A stretch of 64,000 nt of DNA from positions 2,790,001 to 2,854,000 of the forward strand of contig JAJTTP010000004.1 in the NCBI GenBank assembly GCA_023313575.1. The letters are read 5' to 3'. Shown in pieces: positions 10,756-22,377 of this stretch. The first letter of the stretch is position 1, and each line of letters starts with the position of its first letter. The position numbers and the translations under genes were made by a program. Source of the DNA: Eutypella sp. D-1 (lineage: Eukaryota > Ascomycota > Sordariomycetes > Xylariales > Diatrypaceae). A model generated the notes under the pieces. The model made no database searches and was not told the DNA's origin. It saw only the letters and a program-made list of their open reading frames with translations.

Positions 10756-12021
10756 ATGTCTCGGAAATATGATGCAAGGTGGACTGGAGCAGAATGTCAC
10801 CTACTTGTGAATCTTCGGTCGGAAGGTTACTTTTGGTCGGAAATATCAGAAAGGACACATATACCAGCCTCTTCATGCTTCCGCAAGTTTCGTAGACTCA
10901 CGAAACCTGATTATCTTCCGGGCCTACGGCGCTGGACGCCTGCAGCAGAACAACTTCTTCGGGGACAGGAAGGGGTCAATCTCCAGGTGAATGAAAAAGT
11001 CTGCCACGAACATTTACTCAGGTATAAAGCACGGCACCCTACATTCCACAAGGGTATGGCCAATGATGGAAACATTCACCTCACTCATCACTTTCCGCAG
11101 AGACACCACCAGGAATTCCCCGGGTTTGATCCTTCAAAACGCAAACCCCTTTACCTATCCCGCTACCAACAGAAACTCCCCGAGGTTCATCTTCCACAGC
11201 TTAGCCTCTTCAATATTTCCGAGATTTGCTATCGGAAAGAACGACCTAGATTTCACATACACGAACCCCTTGACTGGCAGCCCTAAGAAGTTTCCGAGTT
11301 TCATTTACCCGAGCTTTACCTCCCGGAGATTGATCTCCCAAAACTCCACCACCAGCAGGAATCGCCTGAGATATGCCTTCACGAGCTTAACCTTCCCCAG
11401 GTTTATATTCCCGAGCATTGCCACCAGCGAGACCCTTCTCAGTCGGACCTGAAAAGACAGAATCTCCCCGGACACCTGCAGCAAAGATTTCCCGCGTTCC
11501 ACACATCCGACATTCGTTTACCCACAAAGTGTCACGAACAAGAACCTTCTAAGATTCGTCTTCCTCTGCTCGAACCTCCCCATGACTACCAGAACGAACA
11601 CCACGAGCATTACTACCACAGGAAAGCACCCGAGATTTATCACCCTAAAATTGAACACCCCGAATTCCGCCAGGACGGGCTCCCCGACCTCGCCATCCCG
11701 GAAGCCTCTCATCGCAGCGTTTACCTTCAGCCAAAACAACCCGCCATCTGTTACCATAAGCTTGAACACCCTGAGAAACGCCAGGACGGACTCCCTGAGC
11801 TTCAACACTTCCCAGAAAGCCAATGTCCAGGGCTTTACCGGCACAAAGATGCTGGGATTGGGTTTCCCAAGTTCGAACGCTCCGATCATCATGAGGACCT
11901 CAAGCACTACCCAACTATTTCCTCTCCCGAGCTACACCTCAAGCAAGAATTTCCGAAGATTCATCTCACCGGACTCGACCTCCCTGAAATTTGCCCCAAA
12001 CAAGAATATCCTAATACTTAA
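10756..12021 (+). pseudogene. MYB/SANT-like DNA-binding protein with P-E-x-x-L-P repeats, in-frame stop
   Basis: The frame opens at ATG 10756 with a MYB/SANT-like helix-turn-helix (RWTGAECHLLVNLRSEGYFW, then SEISERTHIPASSCFRKFRR). The N-terminus was chosen at MSRKYDARW because the domain begins there. After about residue 110 it becomes repetitive, with units such as LPEVHLPQL, LPELYLPEIDLP, SPEICLHELNLP and SPELHLKQEFPKIHL. The frame stops at TAA 11284-11286 (CAG CCC TAA GAA) but continues in the same frame, with the same repeat style, for another 244 codons to TAA 12019-12021. No obvious intron removes the first stop. It reads as a 421-codon gene killed by one nonsense change, or a 176-aa truncated form. 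MYB/SANT genes are reported in some Starships. Confidence 0.6.
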
Positions 12022-12038
12022 CCCCCCCCCCCCCCCCC
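12022..12038. repeat. 17-C homopolymer
   Basis: It lies directly after the second in-frame stop of the MYB-like frame and before an in-frame ATG at 12046. An error in its length would change how the two frames join. Confidence 0.9.
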
Positions 12039-12045
12039 GAGTACA

Positions 12046-12271
12046 ATGTCGCGGTCAATGATTTCGCACAGCATGGTGAGGCGTGGAAGAAAGAAGACGC
12101 TAGTTCACGAAGTTACATTTGAAGTAAGTGAAAATTCCTAGGCCGCCTCGGAAGTCGATGATAAGAATTGAATATACTAATATGCTCTAGATCTTTGCAC
12201 GGGTACATGTAGCAACTGAGATGGGTAAAGGCGATATATCGGAGGACGGCATCATAGCGTCGGGCATTTAG
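12046..12271 (+). CDS. Small two-exon open frame (52 aa), possibly the 3' end of the MYB-like gene
   Basis: Exon 1 is 12046-12123 (MSRSMISHSMVRRGRKKTL) and exon 2 is 12191-12271 (IFARVHVATEMGKGDISEDG). The intron has textbook signals: GTAAGT donor, TACTAAT branch, CTCTAG acceptor. The frame is the same as that of the upstream MYB-like repeat frame, separated from it only by the TAA at 12019 and the poly-C run. It may therefore be the original C-terminal exon pair of that gene, carrying a basic RRGRKK patch, rather than an independent peptide. Confidence 0.4.
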
Positions 12272-12400
12272 CCCAGTGGCAACTGATTATGGTTTAATAC
12301 CTATTTCTAGATGTAATATAATCTATTTCAATATCCTGATCTAGTTATCCACCAAGTGTGCTGGAGTTAAGCAAGTAAATATGATATCGCATTGTCTTAT

Positions 12401-12953
12401 TCAGTCCTTTACAACCTGCGGAATCTCCCATGGGCGACCTACAACCTGCTTTAAGTTAAACATTATTCAGACAAATAACAGAATGGTACATACTTCACCT
12501 TGGCAGTATCCCCAGATGTAAATTGACATCGCAAGAATATAGTATAGTGCTGCATTAGTCGTTTGATAAAGTAGGATTGCTGGCAATGTCGCCATAGGAA
12601 TAATAACGATACGAGTTTGGATATGGCGATGCAGCAATGAGCCCCCGATGCAGTGTATCGGCATTTCTAGGGCGATGACGACCATCGCAAATGCAACATT
12701 TAAGAGCTGTAGATATGGAAACGGCTTCACAATCCCATCTAAGGATTTTGTCATAAAATCCCAAAATATTTTAGGCCAGACAATCCCCTGTATCGCGGCA
12801 AACACTTGGTCTAGCAGCGCAGTTAGTACTGCATTGAGCTTTTTTTTTTTTTCCTTTTTTAAAAATTCTTTCTTGGACAAGACGACGACACTTACATATA
12901 GCAGCCGTCAATGCAATAAGGCGGGCCAAATGGGTTTTCACAAGGTTTCCCAT
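12401..12953 (-). CDS. DUF7727 family membrane protein
   Basis: Three exons: 12953-12896, 12810-12494 and 12445-12401, giving about 139 aa. Intron 1 carries a poly-A/poly-T tract. Intron 2 is GTATGT...AAAGCAG. The spliced product begins MGNLVKTHLARLIALTAAIY and continues AAIQGIVWPKIFWDFMTKSL, with about four membrane helices, ending GEVVGRPWEIPQVVKD. This order (MGNLVK-H-ARL, WPKIFWDF near residue 35, YWAY/GEV near the end) is the pattern I know for the fungal DUF7727 family of about 140 aa, function unknown. All phases agree and no residue is missing, so it appears intact. ATG 12953 was chosen because the family starts at MGN. Confidence 0.8.
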
Positions 12954-13052
12954 CGTGTTTATTAGCATAGTTAGTGTTTCTTCCACGAAATTAGCCCGTA
13001 GCATGTCCTAATATATATAGAGAGAGCCGTAATAGAAGACCCAAAACTCGAA

Positions 13053-13078
13053 ACCGTTTTCGGGTTTCTGAAAACGGT
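13053..13078. repeat. Inverted repeat, 9-bp arms
   Basis: ACCGTTTTC (13053-13061) and GAAAACGGT (13070-13078) flank an 8-nt loop. It lies between the divergent-side flank of the DUF7727 gene and the DUF3435 remnant. Role unknown. Confidence 0.7.
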
Positions 13079-13393
13079 AAGCCTCCACCCTATTTAGCAG
13101 AGCAGGGGTGGCAACTGCCCCTCCCCCGCTATTTAGGCCTATTCCAATTGCCCTTGGCGCTCTTGCAGGCCCAAAGGAGTTATCGCTATCACGGAGGGAC
13201 TCCGGACATAAGTCATCTAGATAGCTATTCCTTTTTTGGAAATGCCCCTTATTTGGGATCTACTGAATGCCCTAATGGCATAAAGTTACTGTATAATGCA
13301 GCACGGACACATGAATTGTTTGGGATTCATCGAGGTAGCACCGGCACGCAGAGTTATTAAAGCAGATATTAATGACACTAAATATATTCTAAC

Positions 13394-15710
13394 CTAGGGT
13401 GATACAAGGCCAGGTTCTGATCCGAAATTGCTATATTGATAGCCGAGGCCGTCCATGGCGAGTGATGCCGGGTCGACAAGTCCAAGGAAGGGATCAGGAG
13501 AAACGGAGCTTGCTGGGCTTAAAACGGGTGATATAGGCCTCGTCGGTTCCTCCGCTACCGCCTCATCTAAACCTGTACAACTAGGGAACTGGCTATCTTG
13601 AGTAGATGCGCTATCCATGGCCAGTAATGCCGGATCGATAAGTCCAAGGAAGGGGTCGGGCGAAACGGGGCTTGGTGGGCTTAAAACGGGTGATGCAGGT
13701 CTTATCGGTTCCTCCACTGCCGTGTCATGTGTACCTGGACAGAAATTGTTATGTATAGATGTGCCCCTTCGCCGCTTAGAGCCTTCGTATTCCTGGGTCT
13801 GCATCGCCCGCCCACGCTTTTTGGATGAGCTTGAGGGTGGGCAATGCAGCCAGCCAAATACGCCACCACCTTTATGGAAATCAACCAAGTGAGATTGCCA
13901 GGCAGTGGCACCTTCAATCCAGCAGGACGGGAAGGGGCATACCGGGCAAAGAAAGGGCTTCCCAAATAACTCTTCCTTGTCCAGGTGTACCACGTTGAAG
14001 TGTCGAGCAAAAGCCCCGGCATTTTTGAATATGCTGCCACAAATAAGACAACGTCCCTCTCCTTTGGCGAGTTGGGCGTGAGCTACACTGTCGACCCACG
14101 TGACCCCAGGCCGAGACATCATATTCTCGGGTAGGGATGGAGCATGTCTCGGGTCATGTTTTTTCGCGCAGTGGTTACTCCATTCCATTGGCCCATTGAT
14201 TGTCTGTTCTCCTCTACCTAATCGGATACATTCTGGGCAGGCGAATGGTAGGTCAAATCTCCCTCGAAAGAAGTGTACACGAGAGTTGTGCCTAGTTAGA
14301 TTGCCACGAGTCTGGAATGAACCACACCCAAATAAGCATCGGTGTAGTCTGTTCGGGTTGTCGGCAGGCTCGCTTGAATCGCACGTTGTCTTCTGGTTGG
14401 TTGATTTGTGCTTAATAGCCCCTAGAACGCCACGAACCTCTGCAGGACGACGGTGCAGATACATGACATATACGTCCACAATATGGACGGGAGTCGTGGT
14501 CTGGACGGCGCCTTCAATAGTCTCCTCCATGGCCTCCATTTGCATGAAAGCACTGATCTCCTCGGCTGCTAGGGCACCATTTGGGTCAAAGGTCTTGAAA
14601 GGGTTTGTATCGTCAGGTGGGCGGCATGGCTCTTGCCCTAAAGCTCGAAGCCTGTCTGCATCGGAAAAGTATTCACGTCTTCTTTGATCCAGAATCTGGG
14701 CTGCTAGCAAACGCCTAAGAGCAAAGACCCGTGCTGCGAGTCGTTTTGCAAGTGGGTCATCCGCGGATCTTTGCGAGACCGCAAGTCGGTATTCGGCACG
14801 GAGTTGACGTATATCCTCACGATCTTCCAATGCGTTCATAGCTTCCTCTGAAGGGTAGAGCGGGGCGTCCGGATCACGTTGTAGGAATGAGCGTTGTAGA
14901 GACTGGAACAGTATAGTATCATTCCCACCCAGCTCTTGGCCAAACGCATTTGCAACCAGATTTTGAGCAACATGGCGCGCTTGATAGCTTTTCAGGAATA
15001 CATCACGGGTGTTGCCCATGATATAGCTGCGGACTGATTCCGAAAGGGTGCCTGCGTGGAATGGTTAGCTTTGTTACATAATCGCGTATAGTAGGCCGCA
15101 GTAATGGATATATCATGGGAACTGTGAATTTTATCAAGCGACACAGATCGTCGAATGCAGGGGAAGTGATCCCACTACATCCAATTGTCGGGCCCAAGAT
15201 TGCCTGCTTTATTAAGCCCGATCCCCCCGGCCAACCCATCGTAACAGCCTCGCCATGGAAGACAATCAAAAGAATGAATAAGTTACTAACCGAGTCGGTT
15301 GCCAGCACCAACGCGCAGAGAATAAGGGCGCTGGTGGCAATCTCGCAGTCCGGCGACGAATAGCGTTCGGTTCCAGATACGCCAGTAATTGCCATAACAG
15401 ATAGGGAAAATGGGATTTTCTTCTTGTCCGTGGGACCAGCGTAGAGGCAAAGCATCTAGCTGGCCAAGTTCAGGTCTGTTCAAGACATCGTCGAAGGATT
15501 TAAACCCAGCCTCGAATGCATCATCCGCTAAAGCCCGAGCGAGCAAAAGACTGATAAGACATAACGGCCTATAAGGCGAAATATAACAACAGTAAAACCG
15601 ATAACGTCGAAATCATACCTGGAACCCACAGCTACGTCCGACCCTCCGGATGAAGCTTGGCGACGTCGCTTCCATGTTCTTATCTCGACAGATACATCTT
15701 GACCCTGCGG
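13394..15710 (-). pseudogene. 5'-truncated DUF3435 tyrosine recombinase (Starship captain family)
   Basis: Three exon pieces can be joined in phase: about 15710-15619, 15550-15291 and 15051-13394. They use introns with GTATGA...TTATCAG and GTTAGT...CACGCAG. The product carries ARALADDAFEAGF, then LPLRWSHGQEENPIFPI, PYSLRVGAGNRL and YIMGNTRDVFLKSYQARHV. These match the C-terminal part of the DUF3435 recombinase domain: the Arg-containing box II with Tyr where other recombinases have His, and the nucleophilic Tyr in MGNTRDVFLKSY. Downstream are a charged helical region (LAARVFALRRLLAAQILDQR) and C2H2-like fingers (CLFGCGSFQTRGNLTRHNSR; CLICGSIFKNAGAFARHF), then a duplicated Pro-rich tail. The N-terminal half with the first catalytic Arg is absent: the next sequence upstream is the last exon of a membrane gene. 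It is therefore probably inactive. Confidence 0.75.
13454..13714. repeat. Direct repeat of about 100 bp inside the DUF3435 tail
   Basis: 13454-13552 and 13616-13714 are near-identical and start exactly 162 bp (54 codons) apart. In protein they give RPASPVLSPPSPVSPDPFL and RPISPVLSPASSVSPDPFL. It is an in-frame tandem duplication of a Pro/Ser-rich segment. Confidence 0.9.
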
Positions 15711-16480
15711 TCACGACATGTAGCGCCAAGCTCGAGGCCGCCAAAACACCTGCTATGGTCTAAACCGTTAGCCCCATCACGAGGACGTCACAACAAGGGA
15801 AACAAGACTTACCAAAAGCATCTCATCCCGAAATGGAGACCGAAGCGCGAATGTACTCGCATAAAAAGCCAATATGCGAACTACCAGGTGGACCATAACA
15901 AGACCTGTCGACTGCATCGAATCTTGTAAAATACGTACCCATTCCCAGGCCATCCAGAGATGGTATGTAAGGATGGACGTTCCAGCTAGCCATGGGCCCC
16001 AAGCCATAGACCTGCTACTCAGGAACGTCCCGAGGAGGAAGCCTAGGCTCGTCCCGAGCCATACTGAGACCAGGGGAACGGGAGCAAATGACCTTTGGCC
16101 ATAGCTCCATGAGCCCCCCGCTATAAGGGACTGGTATGGACCGATTAGTGCATGTCCGCCCAGCACAGAACGGCCTTTGCACGAACCTCTCTTGTCATGG
16201 TTGAAAAGCTAAGGGTGGCGAGTAGATAGGTCGGCCAGGGCGCGGCATCGGTCCACGATAGGATTGCGAATAAGAATGCGGCCCCAAGAAGCACGATGAA
16301 CGATAATACCATGGCTATGACGAAAGTGCGCCTGTATATCATATTAAGGGGTAAAGGGGGCGGGTGTGTTGTCGTTAGGCGTTGCTTAAATAAACGTACG
16401 AAACTATAAGTTGTTGATAACATCTCGAAGATTAAAGTGACGTATATAACATATTGCTGAGGCGTACTGAACGGCTGCAT
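15711..16480 (-). CDS. Multipass integral membrane protein
   Basis: Three exons: 16480-16187, 16130-15813 and 15749-15711, giving about 216 aa. The intron acceptors have clear branch sites (CACTAATC, GGCTAACG). The first donor is GTTCGT, the second GTAAGT. All junctions are phase 0. ATG 16480 (MQPFSTPQQYVIYV) was chosen because the open frame further upstream has no ATG. Six or so hydrophobic segments are seen (FVIAMVLSFIVLLGAAFLF; LVSVWLGTSLGFLLGTFL; VMVHLVVRILAFYAS). The final exon, VFWRPRAWRYMS, ends at the exact point where the DUF3435 remnant becomes recognisable. No family assigned. Confidence 0.55.
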
Positions 16481-17682
16481 AATTAACAGGTCGAGAGAAG
16501 AAGGTGATGTAAAAGCAAAGTGTGCGAGCAAGTGAAAGGCTAAAGGTTGTAACGGGGGGCACGTGAAATTTATACCCAAGGTCTAGATGTTACAAATCTG
16601 CCTAAGTAAACGTAAAACAGGTTGAACCGGACTGTTATTAGACCGATAAACAAGGATAATTTTTAACACAACGATGTTAGAAATAGCCCTAAAGGCCCAT
16701 GATTCAAATGGCAAGATTAGGAGAAACGGTGTGATACGAGAAAATAATACGAATATAATAGTTTATAATACAGAGTAATAGCTTTTTAGCGCAGGCAGTT
16801 TCAAAAAGGGACAGGCAAAATATTATAAATGCAAGCTATAAAGCCAAACGGGAGCAAAAGCTTTGCTTATAGTTTGGCCTTACCCATGGAATCTTCACTG
16901 TTATGTTAGATAATGATTGCGCGATGCCCCGTTACGGGAAGGCATGGTCGGAAAGGAAATATGACGGTGCCGGAAGATATGCGAGATAGATAGAACCATA
17001 GCGATCTAGAACCAGGAAGGAACGACACAATGAAAGGAAGATGACGCTTACTGACATACTGACGTACTTATAGCCTACAGTCCTCGCCAACTTACAGTAG
17101 AGCCTGGCTGCCAGAAGCGTAATCACTAGTTAGACAATATCGCAAATACGTCAGTTCAATCAGCCCGGACGTTAATAATTTGCTTTCGTTTAGGCTAACA
17201 GCAAGTACCTTAGCATGCATGTATATAGGTGTTAAGAATGCTGACTTGGTCACATAGTCATACCATACATAAATTAAAGCCAGAGGTATCTCGTGTGTTT
17301 CTCCAGACCGTAATAAGCAAATTGAACATGCTCTGATTAACCCGTATCTTTGTAGCCTGTGTTGAGGACAGCATGTGAAAGAAGCCAGATCCGCGAATTG
17401 GGGCGTATCACGACAGACCAGGAGCCGGGTTTTGCAGCTTTTCCGACCCAAATGATCCGCAGACTGGGAAGCATGACAGATCTCGTTACCCGAAAAGTAT
17501 TTGATAATATTGCAATGCTATTACACTTTTCAGGATCCTTTAGGACACCTAGCATACCTGAAAGCCTGGAGCCATATTCCAGGATGGTCCAAAATATCGG
17601 CGCATCAATAGTATAACCCGTAACTAGGGGAAAAATAGCGAAAATTACAAGGCGGCTGATACCTGACACTATAAGTACATGT
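16481..17682. other. AT-rich stretch, no gene called
   Basis: Leftward hydrophobic open frames at 16932-17126, 17092-17451 and 17337-17768 could be decayed exons of another membrane gene. I found no consistent splice joins, and the last overlaps the start of the rightward gene at 17683. Confidence 0.4.
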
Positions 17683-18622
17683 ATGAGATCTCCCCAAGAT
17701 AATATCTCTTCCTCTCGTTTCTCCAAACCACCCAATTTTCCAAGATCTATCATTAATCCCGTTCTCATGGATCTTGACAGCCCGTTTACGAGTCCGCCGA
17801 GCTCACCAGACGTCCAAGCTTACAGTGAGCCGGAAGAACCGGTGCCGAGAAGGGCCAAAGGAAGGAGCATTTCCCGAGGCCCAAGAAAGGCCAGTACCCA
17901 TTGTGAATTGCCATGTGAACTTTTACGTAAAAATGCTCTGAACGATTTCATTGCATCCTGCAAGATAGGGTTGATCAGCTGGGCCTATCTTCTGCGGCAG
18001 ACCACCGTCCCAAAGAATACAAGAAGCTCCGATGCGCCGGTGCTTGCCGCCTTCAAGACGATAGACAGTTTCATGATGAGAGACAATGACAAAGTCCTCC
18101 GCCGGCTGGCTTACGTGCAACTGGCACACCTATTAGACTCCTTGGTAGATAACATCACCACAGACAGAACACAGGGCCTTATCCACCGCGCGGCAGGATA
18201 CAGGAATGCAACGATCGCCATAGATATCTATATGAGTGCACAGCAAACGGGTACCAACGTTGGGCCGTTGAGACGCGAACTGCTGGAGCGCAAGAGGACA
18301 GGCCAGCGATGGCTGCAGCTCGCAGGTCCGTCGCCGTTTACGCTCGTTCTGTATTCGGACGCCGCAGACCAAGCCATGTACGTATGATCCCGCCAACGTC
18401 CATTGCCGACATTTGTTGACTACCAGCCGAAGATCGTCGGGGCTCGATGACGCATCGTTACGTACCATTGCCTCGGAGGCGCTAGGGCGTGCTCCTCCCA
18501 AGCTTATACACGCGTGTATTCGGCTAGGCGATATCATGTCTCAGGTGGATGCGCCGGAGCTGGACTTCGACGATATCACGAAGCAACTCGAGCAGTATTT
18601 GCAGTGTTCGTATTTGCGCTGA
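17683..18622 (+). CDS. Hypothetical protein, two exons, possible regulator
   Basis: Exon 1 is 17683-18377 and exon 2 is 18427-18622. The 49-nt intron has GTACGT donor, GTTGACT branch and ACCAG acceptor, and the phase is kept. The product is about 296 aa. The N-terminus is Ser/Pro-rich with an acidic run (MDLDSPFTSPPSSPDVQAYS) and a basic RRAKGRSISRGPRK patch, followed by an alpha-helical body (LRRLAYVQLAHLLDSLVDNI). It may start at 17683 or at the internal Met at 17767. The layout resembles small nuclear regulators, but no DNA-binding motif is seen and the function is unknown. Confidence 0.5.
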
Positions 18623-19453
18623 TGAAAATGGTAGCTCGGACGGCATTTGAGGTTCGCTGAGAACTGAGGCACGGAGGCACTTTGATTGCATTTCTGATGA
18701 CGGAAGTACGTGATTGTATGTGATCGGTCCTAGAGGCCGGACATGAGATGGACGAGGCGGCATGGATACCCTAGCAATGTATTTTATGGTTATGTACGTC
18801 ACAAATGGGACCAGAAGAACGGCCTACAGGATCAGTCAATGCCATACTCAGAAACGACTACCGGGATCAATGTTTGTAGGACGTAGAACACACAAAGGCA
18901 AGGGCTCCAAAGAACAGTACTATATCCTTTACAAGTTGCTCCTACCACATTCCTCACGGCATCGTGCCAAGTCGTCGGAGCTAGCAGCTATTCCATGTCC
19001 TTGGAGGCCTCCGTGATGTGATGGCGATTATCCTTGTTTAGGGGTTGGGGTTGGGGCAGAAACCGAGGACGGGGTATTCTAGCCAGGGCGTAGCAAGGAA
19101 GGGATGACCTGAACCGAGGGATGGCACAAGGGATAAATCAAAACAGGGGAGAAAGTTAAGAAGGGGAGAGAGTAAAAAAAGGGATGGCCTGAAAAGGAGA
19201 ACTAGGAACTAGCACGTAGGTTCTACCTCGGTAAAAATCATTCTGATTTATCCTAAGCGCGTCAATGGACATAATCTCGCCGCATATAATAATGACATGG
19301 CCCCAGCCGTGAGGGAATTCTGTATACAATGAAGTCGTAACGACTATCCACCTGATATCTATCAATTACACCATTTAGATCAAGACATAGCGTGGTGTTT
19401 GTGGGGAAGTGTTCGCTGTGTAATTCTCAGGCGCGCCCGCCCTCTATGCTGTC
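18623..19453. other. Intergenic, purine-rich with AGGGATG/AGGGATA words
   Basis: No gene. From about 19050 to 19200 the + strand is rich in AAGGGATGACCTG, GAGGGATGGCAC, AAGGGATAAATC and AAGGGATGGCCTG words. It lies 250-400 bp upstream of the carboxylesterase start. Similar words cluster in the SDR/P450 promoter region (60270-60430). Confidence 0.5.
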
Positions 19454-21515
19454 ATGTCGTCGTGGCTACTAGGATTTGTCGTACTGGCCTGCTCGACCGC
19501 GACGGCGCGTTGGACAGCCGCCCCAGTTGTCGACCTCGGCTACGCACTATACCAAGGATATTACAGCTCAACCTACGACCAGACCATTTACAAAGGGTAT
19601 GGGCCGTCCCAGGCTTCGCGCGACTACCGGCACCGCTAACCGCGCCCCCAGGATCAGGTATGCGGCACCTCCCGTCGGCAAGCTACGATGGCAGTTGCCG
19701 CAGCCTCCGCCCGTCCACCGGGATGTGGTCATTCCGGCAACAGAGAACCCTCCGCCATGTCCCCAATCTGGATTCGCGCCAGGGTACGTATGGTACCGCC
19801 GGCATCGTGTTGGACATTGCTGATCCGAGAAGGACAGGAACACTGGACGGCGGCGGCGACGAAGACTGCCTGTTCCTGAATGTATTCACACCGGCCGACG
19901 CAGCAGACCTACCTGTGGTGGTTTGGATCCGTAAGTACAATTGCGTGTCCACATGGGAGCTTTGCGGCGGCCGGCTAATCCAGCCCTGGATAGACGGTGG
20001 AGGATATGGGATGGGAGGCGCGGCAATGCACGATTTCTCGGAGCAGATTTACAACAACGACAATGCCTACATTGCTGTCGTGATACAGTACCGGCTGGGC
20101 GCGTTCGGATTCCTGTCCTCGGCCGAGGTCGCGAGGTCCGGCGTGCCAAATGCTGGCATCCACGACATATACGCTGCACTTGTGTGGGTCCAGAAGTTCA
20201 TCCGGCGGTTTGGCGGCGACCCTACACGGGTGACAATCTCCGGCATGTCTGCCGGTGCCGGCGCTGCTATGCTGTTGGCGACGGCGAACGGCGGTAGCGA
20301 CGGCGCTGGGCTGTTCCAAGGCATCATCGCCGCAAGCCCCTATCTCCCCACGCAATGGTAAGCAACTGCATGATCTAGGAGGCGAACGAGAAGGACCCGC
20401 AAAACAACACTAACGCTTGGATCCGCCGCTTTCCCTCCCCGCCCAGGGATTACGACGACCGCCAGCCGTCCGAATCGTATTACCGCTTTGCCGCCCTGGC
20501 CGGCTGTCTCACCAACCAGACTGCCGCCAGCGGCTCCGTCTTCGACTGCCTGGTGTCGGCAGACTCAGCTACGCTGCAGACCGCGAGCAACTACGTAAGC
20601 ACGACGGGGCGGTACGGCCGCTGGGCCTTTACACCTGTCACCGATGGCGCGTTGATCCGCGAGCGGCCGTCAAGGCAGCTGCTGGGAGGAGGCAGACTGA
20701 ACGGCATCCGCGTGCTGTCCTCGAACACTGCGAACGAGGGCCCGCTCTTCGTTCCGCACGACATCACGGACGAGGTTTCTTTCCAGGCTTGGCTCCGAAG
20801 CAACTATCCGCTCCTGACAGGGCAGAACGTTTCTACGATCCTCGAAGCCTACGCACCCCCCGAGGGCGCGTCCGGCATTCTTGCCGACTCGGACGGGAGG
20901 GGTGCACCTTTCTCGACCACGAACTCGCAGTTCGCCGCGGGCTGGCAGCAAGCTGCGTTTAACCTGTACGCCGAGGCTACGTTTATCTGCCCGTCGTACT
21001 GGCTGGCCGACACATTTGCCCGTGTTCAGGATGGCCAATCTTGGCATCTTCAATACTCGGTTTCCCCGGGGCTGCACGGAGACGACATGGGCGCGGTGGC
21101 CGCAATGCCGGATGCATCGGCTGTGGGAACTAGCACTGCGCTCCGAACCGCGCTTCAGCAGATTTGGGGCAATTTCATCGTACACGGCGACCCAACCTTA
21201 ACTGCGTGCCAAGTCGGCGCCGCCGAGGGTGGTGATGTTACGGCGGCAGGTAGGCTGGCCTGGAAGCCGTGGGGAGGCAAAGCGGGTCAGAATCTGATGC
21301 TCAACGTCAACATGACGGGTGGCGTGCCGGTCGCTACTTTCTCCACGGCGGTTCCTGGGGTACGTTTGCCCGTTACGAAGTACATGTCTGGTAATGACAG
21401 CTCGGCACTTCCTGTCGATGCCGCCTTTGAGATTGTCGAAGGGTCGGCGTGGGAAGGGGGGCGAGGCGAGCGATGTCGGCTCTGGGCTAGTCTTGGACCT
21501 TGGATCATGGAATGA
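19454..21515 (+). CDS. Secreted carboxylesterase (type B)
   Basis: Five exons: 19454-19596, 19652-19783, 19833-19930, 19994-20357 and 20447-21515, about 601 aa, usual for the family. A signal peptide starts at MSSWLLGFVVLACSTATA. Family landmarks follow in order: IRYAAPPVGKLRW, the EDCLFLNVFTP motif, the oxyanion loop HGGGYGMG (its His codon is rebuilt across intron 3), the serine nucleophile in GMSAG, an acidic NEGPLF segment and a catalytic His in GLHGDD. The enzyme would hydrolyse carboxylic esters outside the cell; substrate unknown. All splice phases agree and no catalytic residue is missing, so it looks functional. It is GC-rich at third positions, unlike the AT-rich DNA to its left. 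Confidence 0.85.
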
Positions 21516-22377
21516 GCAGCGGCGGGCATCTGTATATTTGCACATGATCTGTACTTGTTCACATGATTCTGTTATCAAACGTCCCGACGTAGCATGATAG
21601 CGATACGCTATGATACGCCCCTTCGAAGTAGATGTATTTGACATAAGACAACCCTTGATTTATTCGTCCCTGCCTGTCCGCTAGTGCATGCCGCCCAGGT
21701 CCTGCCGGCAGTTATCAAGAAACTTCAAGTCCGTTATATCAAGTTATGCGAAGAAATACTTGTTTGATTAAGGGCCACTATTCGTTAGGTTCCGTAATCA
21801 ATACAAGCTTGGTCTAGTTAAAACTAGACGACACAGGCATATAGCCTGGGACATATATCGGCTACCCTTTATATGATATAACCGCTTTTGTATATACCTG
21901 GCTTCTTCGTATTATAGGAAAACTTTCTTACGTGTTAAGGAAACATGTTGCGGGATTAAGTTCTCGGTCCTCACCCACGGTTTAATAGGTGGTCGTGCCG
22001 GTCACGCAGGCAACGTAGGTAACGTAGTTTAAAACAGAAAACGTCGTTCATAGATACTACGGAAGGTAGACACAGCAGAACAGAAAACTTTCAGTTCCTG
22101 TTAGAAAGAATGCTATTAGTTGATAATAAAGAAACTTCGATTTACTCCATACTTTCGTTACCAGTTGGAGCCCCTGGGACGCTGCTGACTGCTATACCCA
22201 AACACCGTCTGGCCCAGGATATCGTACCGCTCTGGCCGACATGGCCCCTTCGGCGCTCCCGTTTTGCCCTTTAGGCCAGTGTTATCTCTTGCTCGTTCTG
22301 CGACGCGGCTACAAAGCGGATCATCTATCAGTCCGATGAGCATCGCGGCGGACCAGGGGCCCTAGGCTGCTAACGAG
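21516..22377. other. Intergenic, no gene
   Basis: AT-rich spacer without convincing open frames between the carboxylesterase and the next promoter. Confidence 0.6.

Noticed and set aside
17337..17768. Leftward hydrophobic frame that looked like a membrane protein
   Set aside because: Overlaps the better supported rightward gene at 17683, and I found no splice signals joining it to neighbouring hydrophobic frames.
20670..21185. Leftward open frame of 171 codons
   Set aside because: Antisense shadow of the carboxylesterase, whose catalytic motifs are all present on the + strand.
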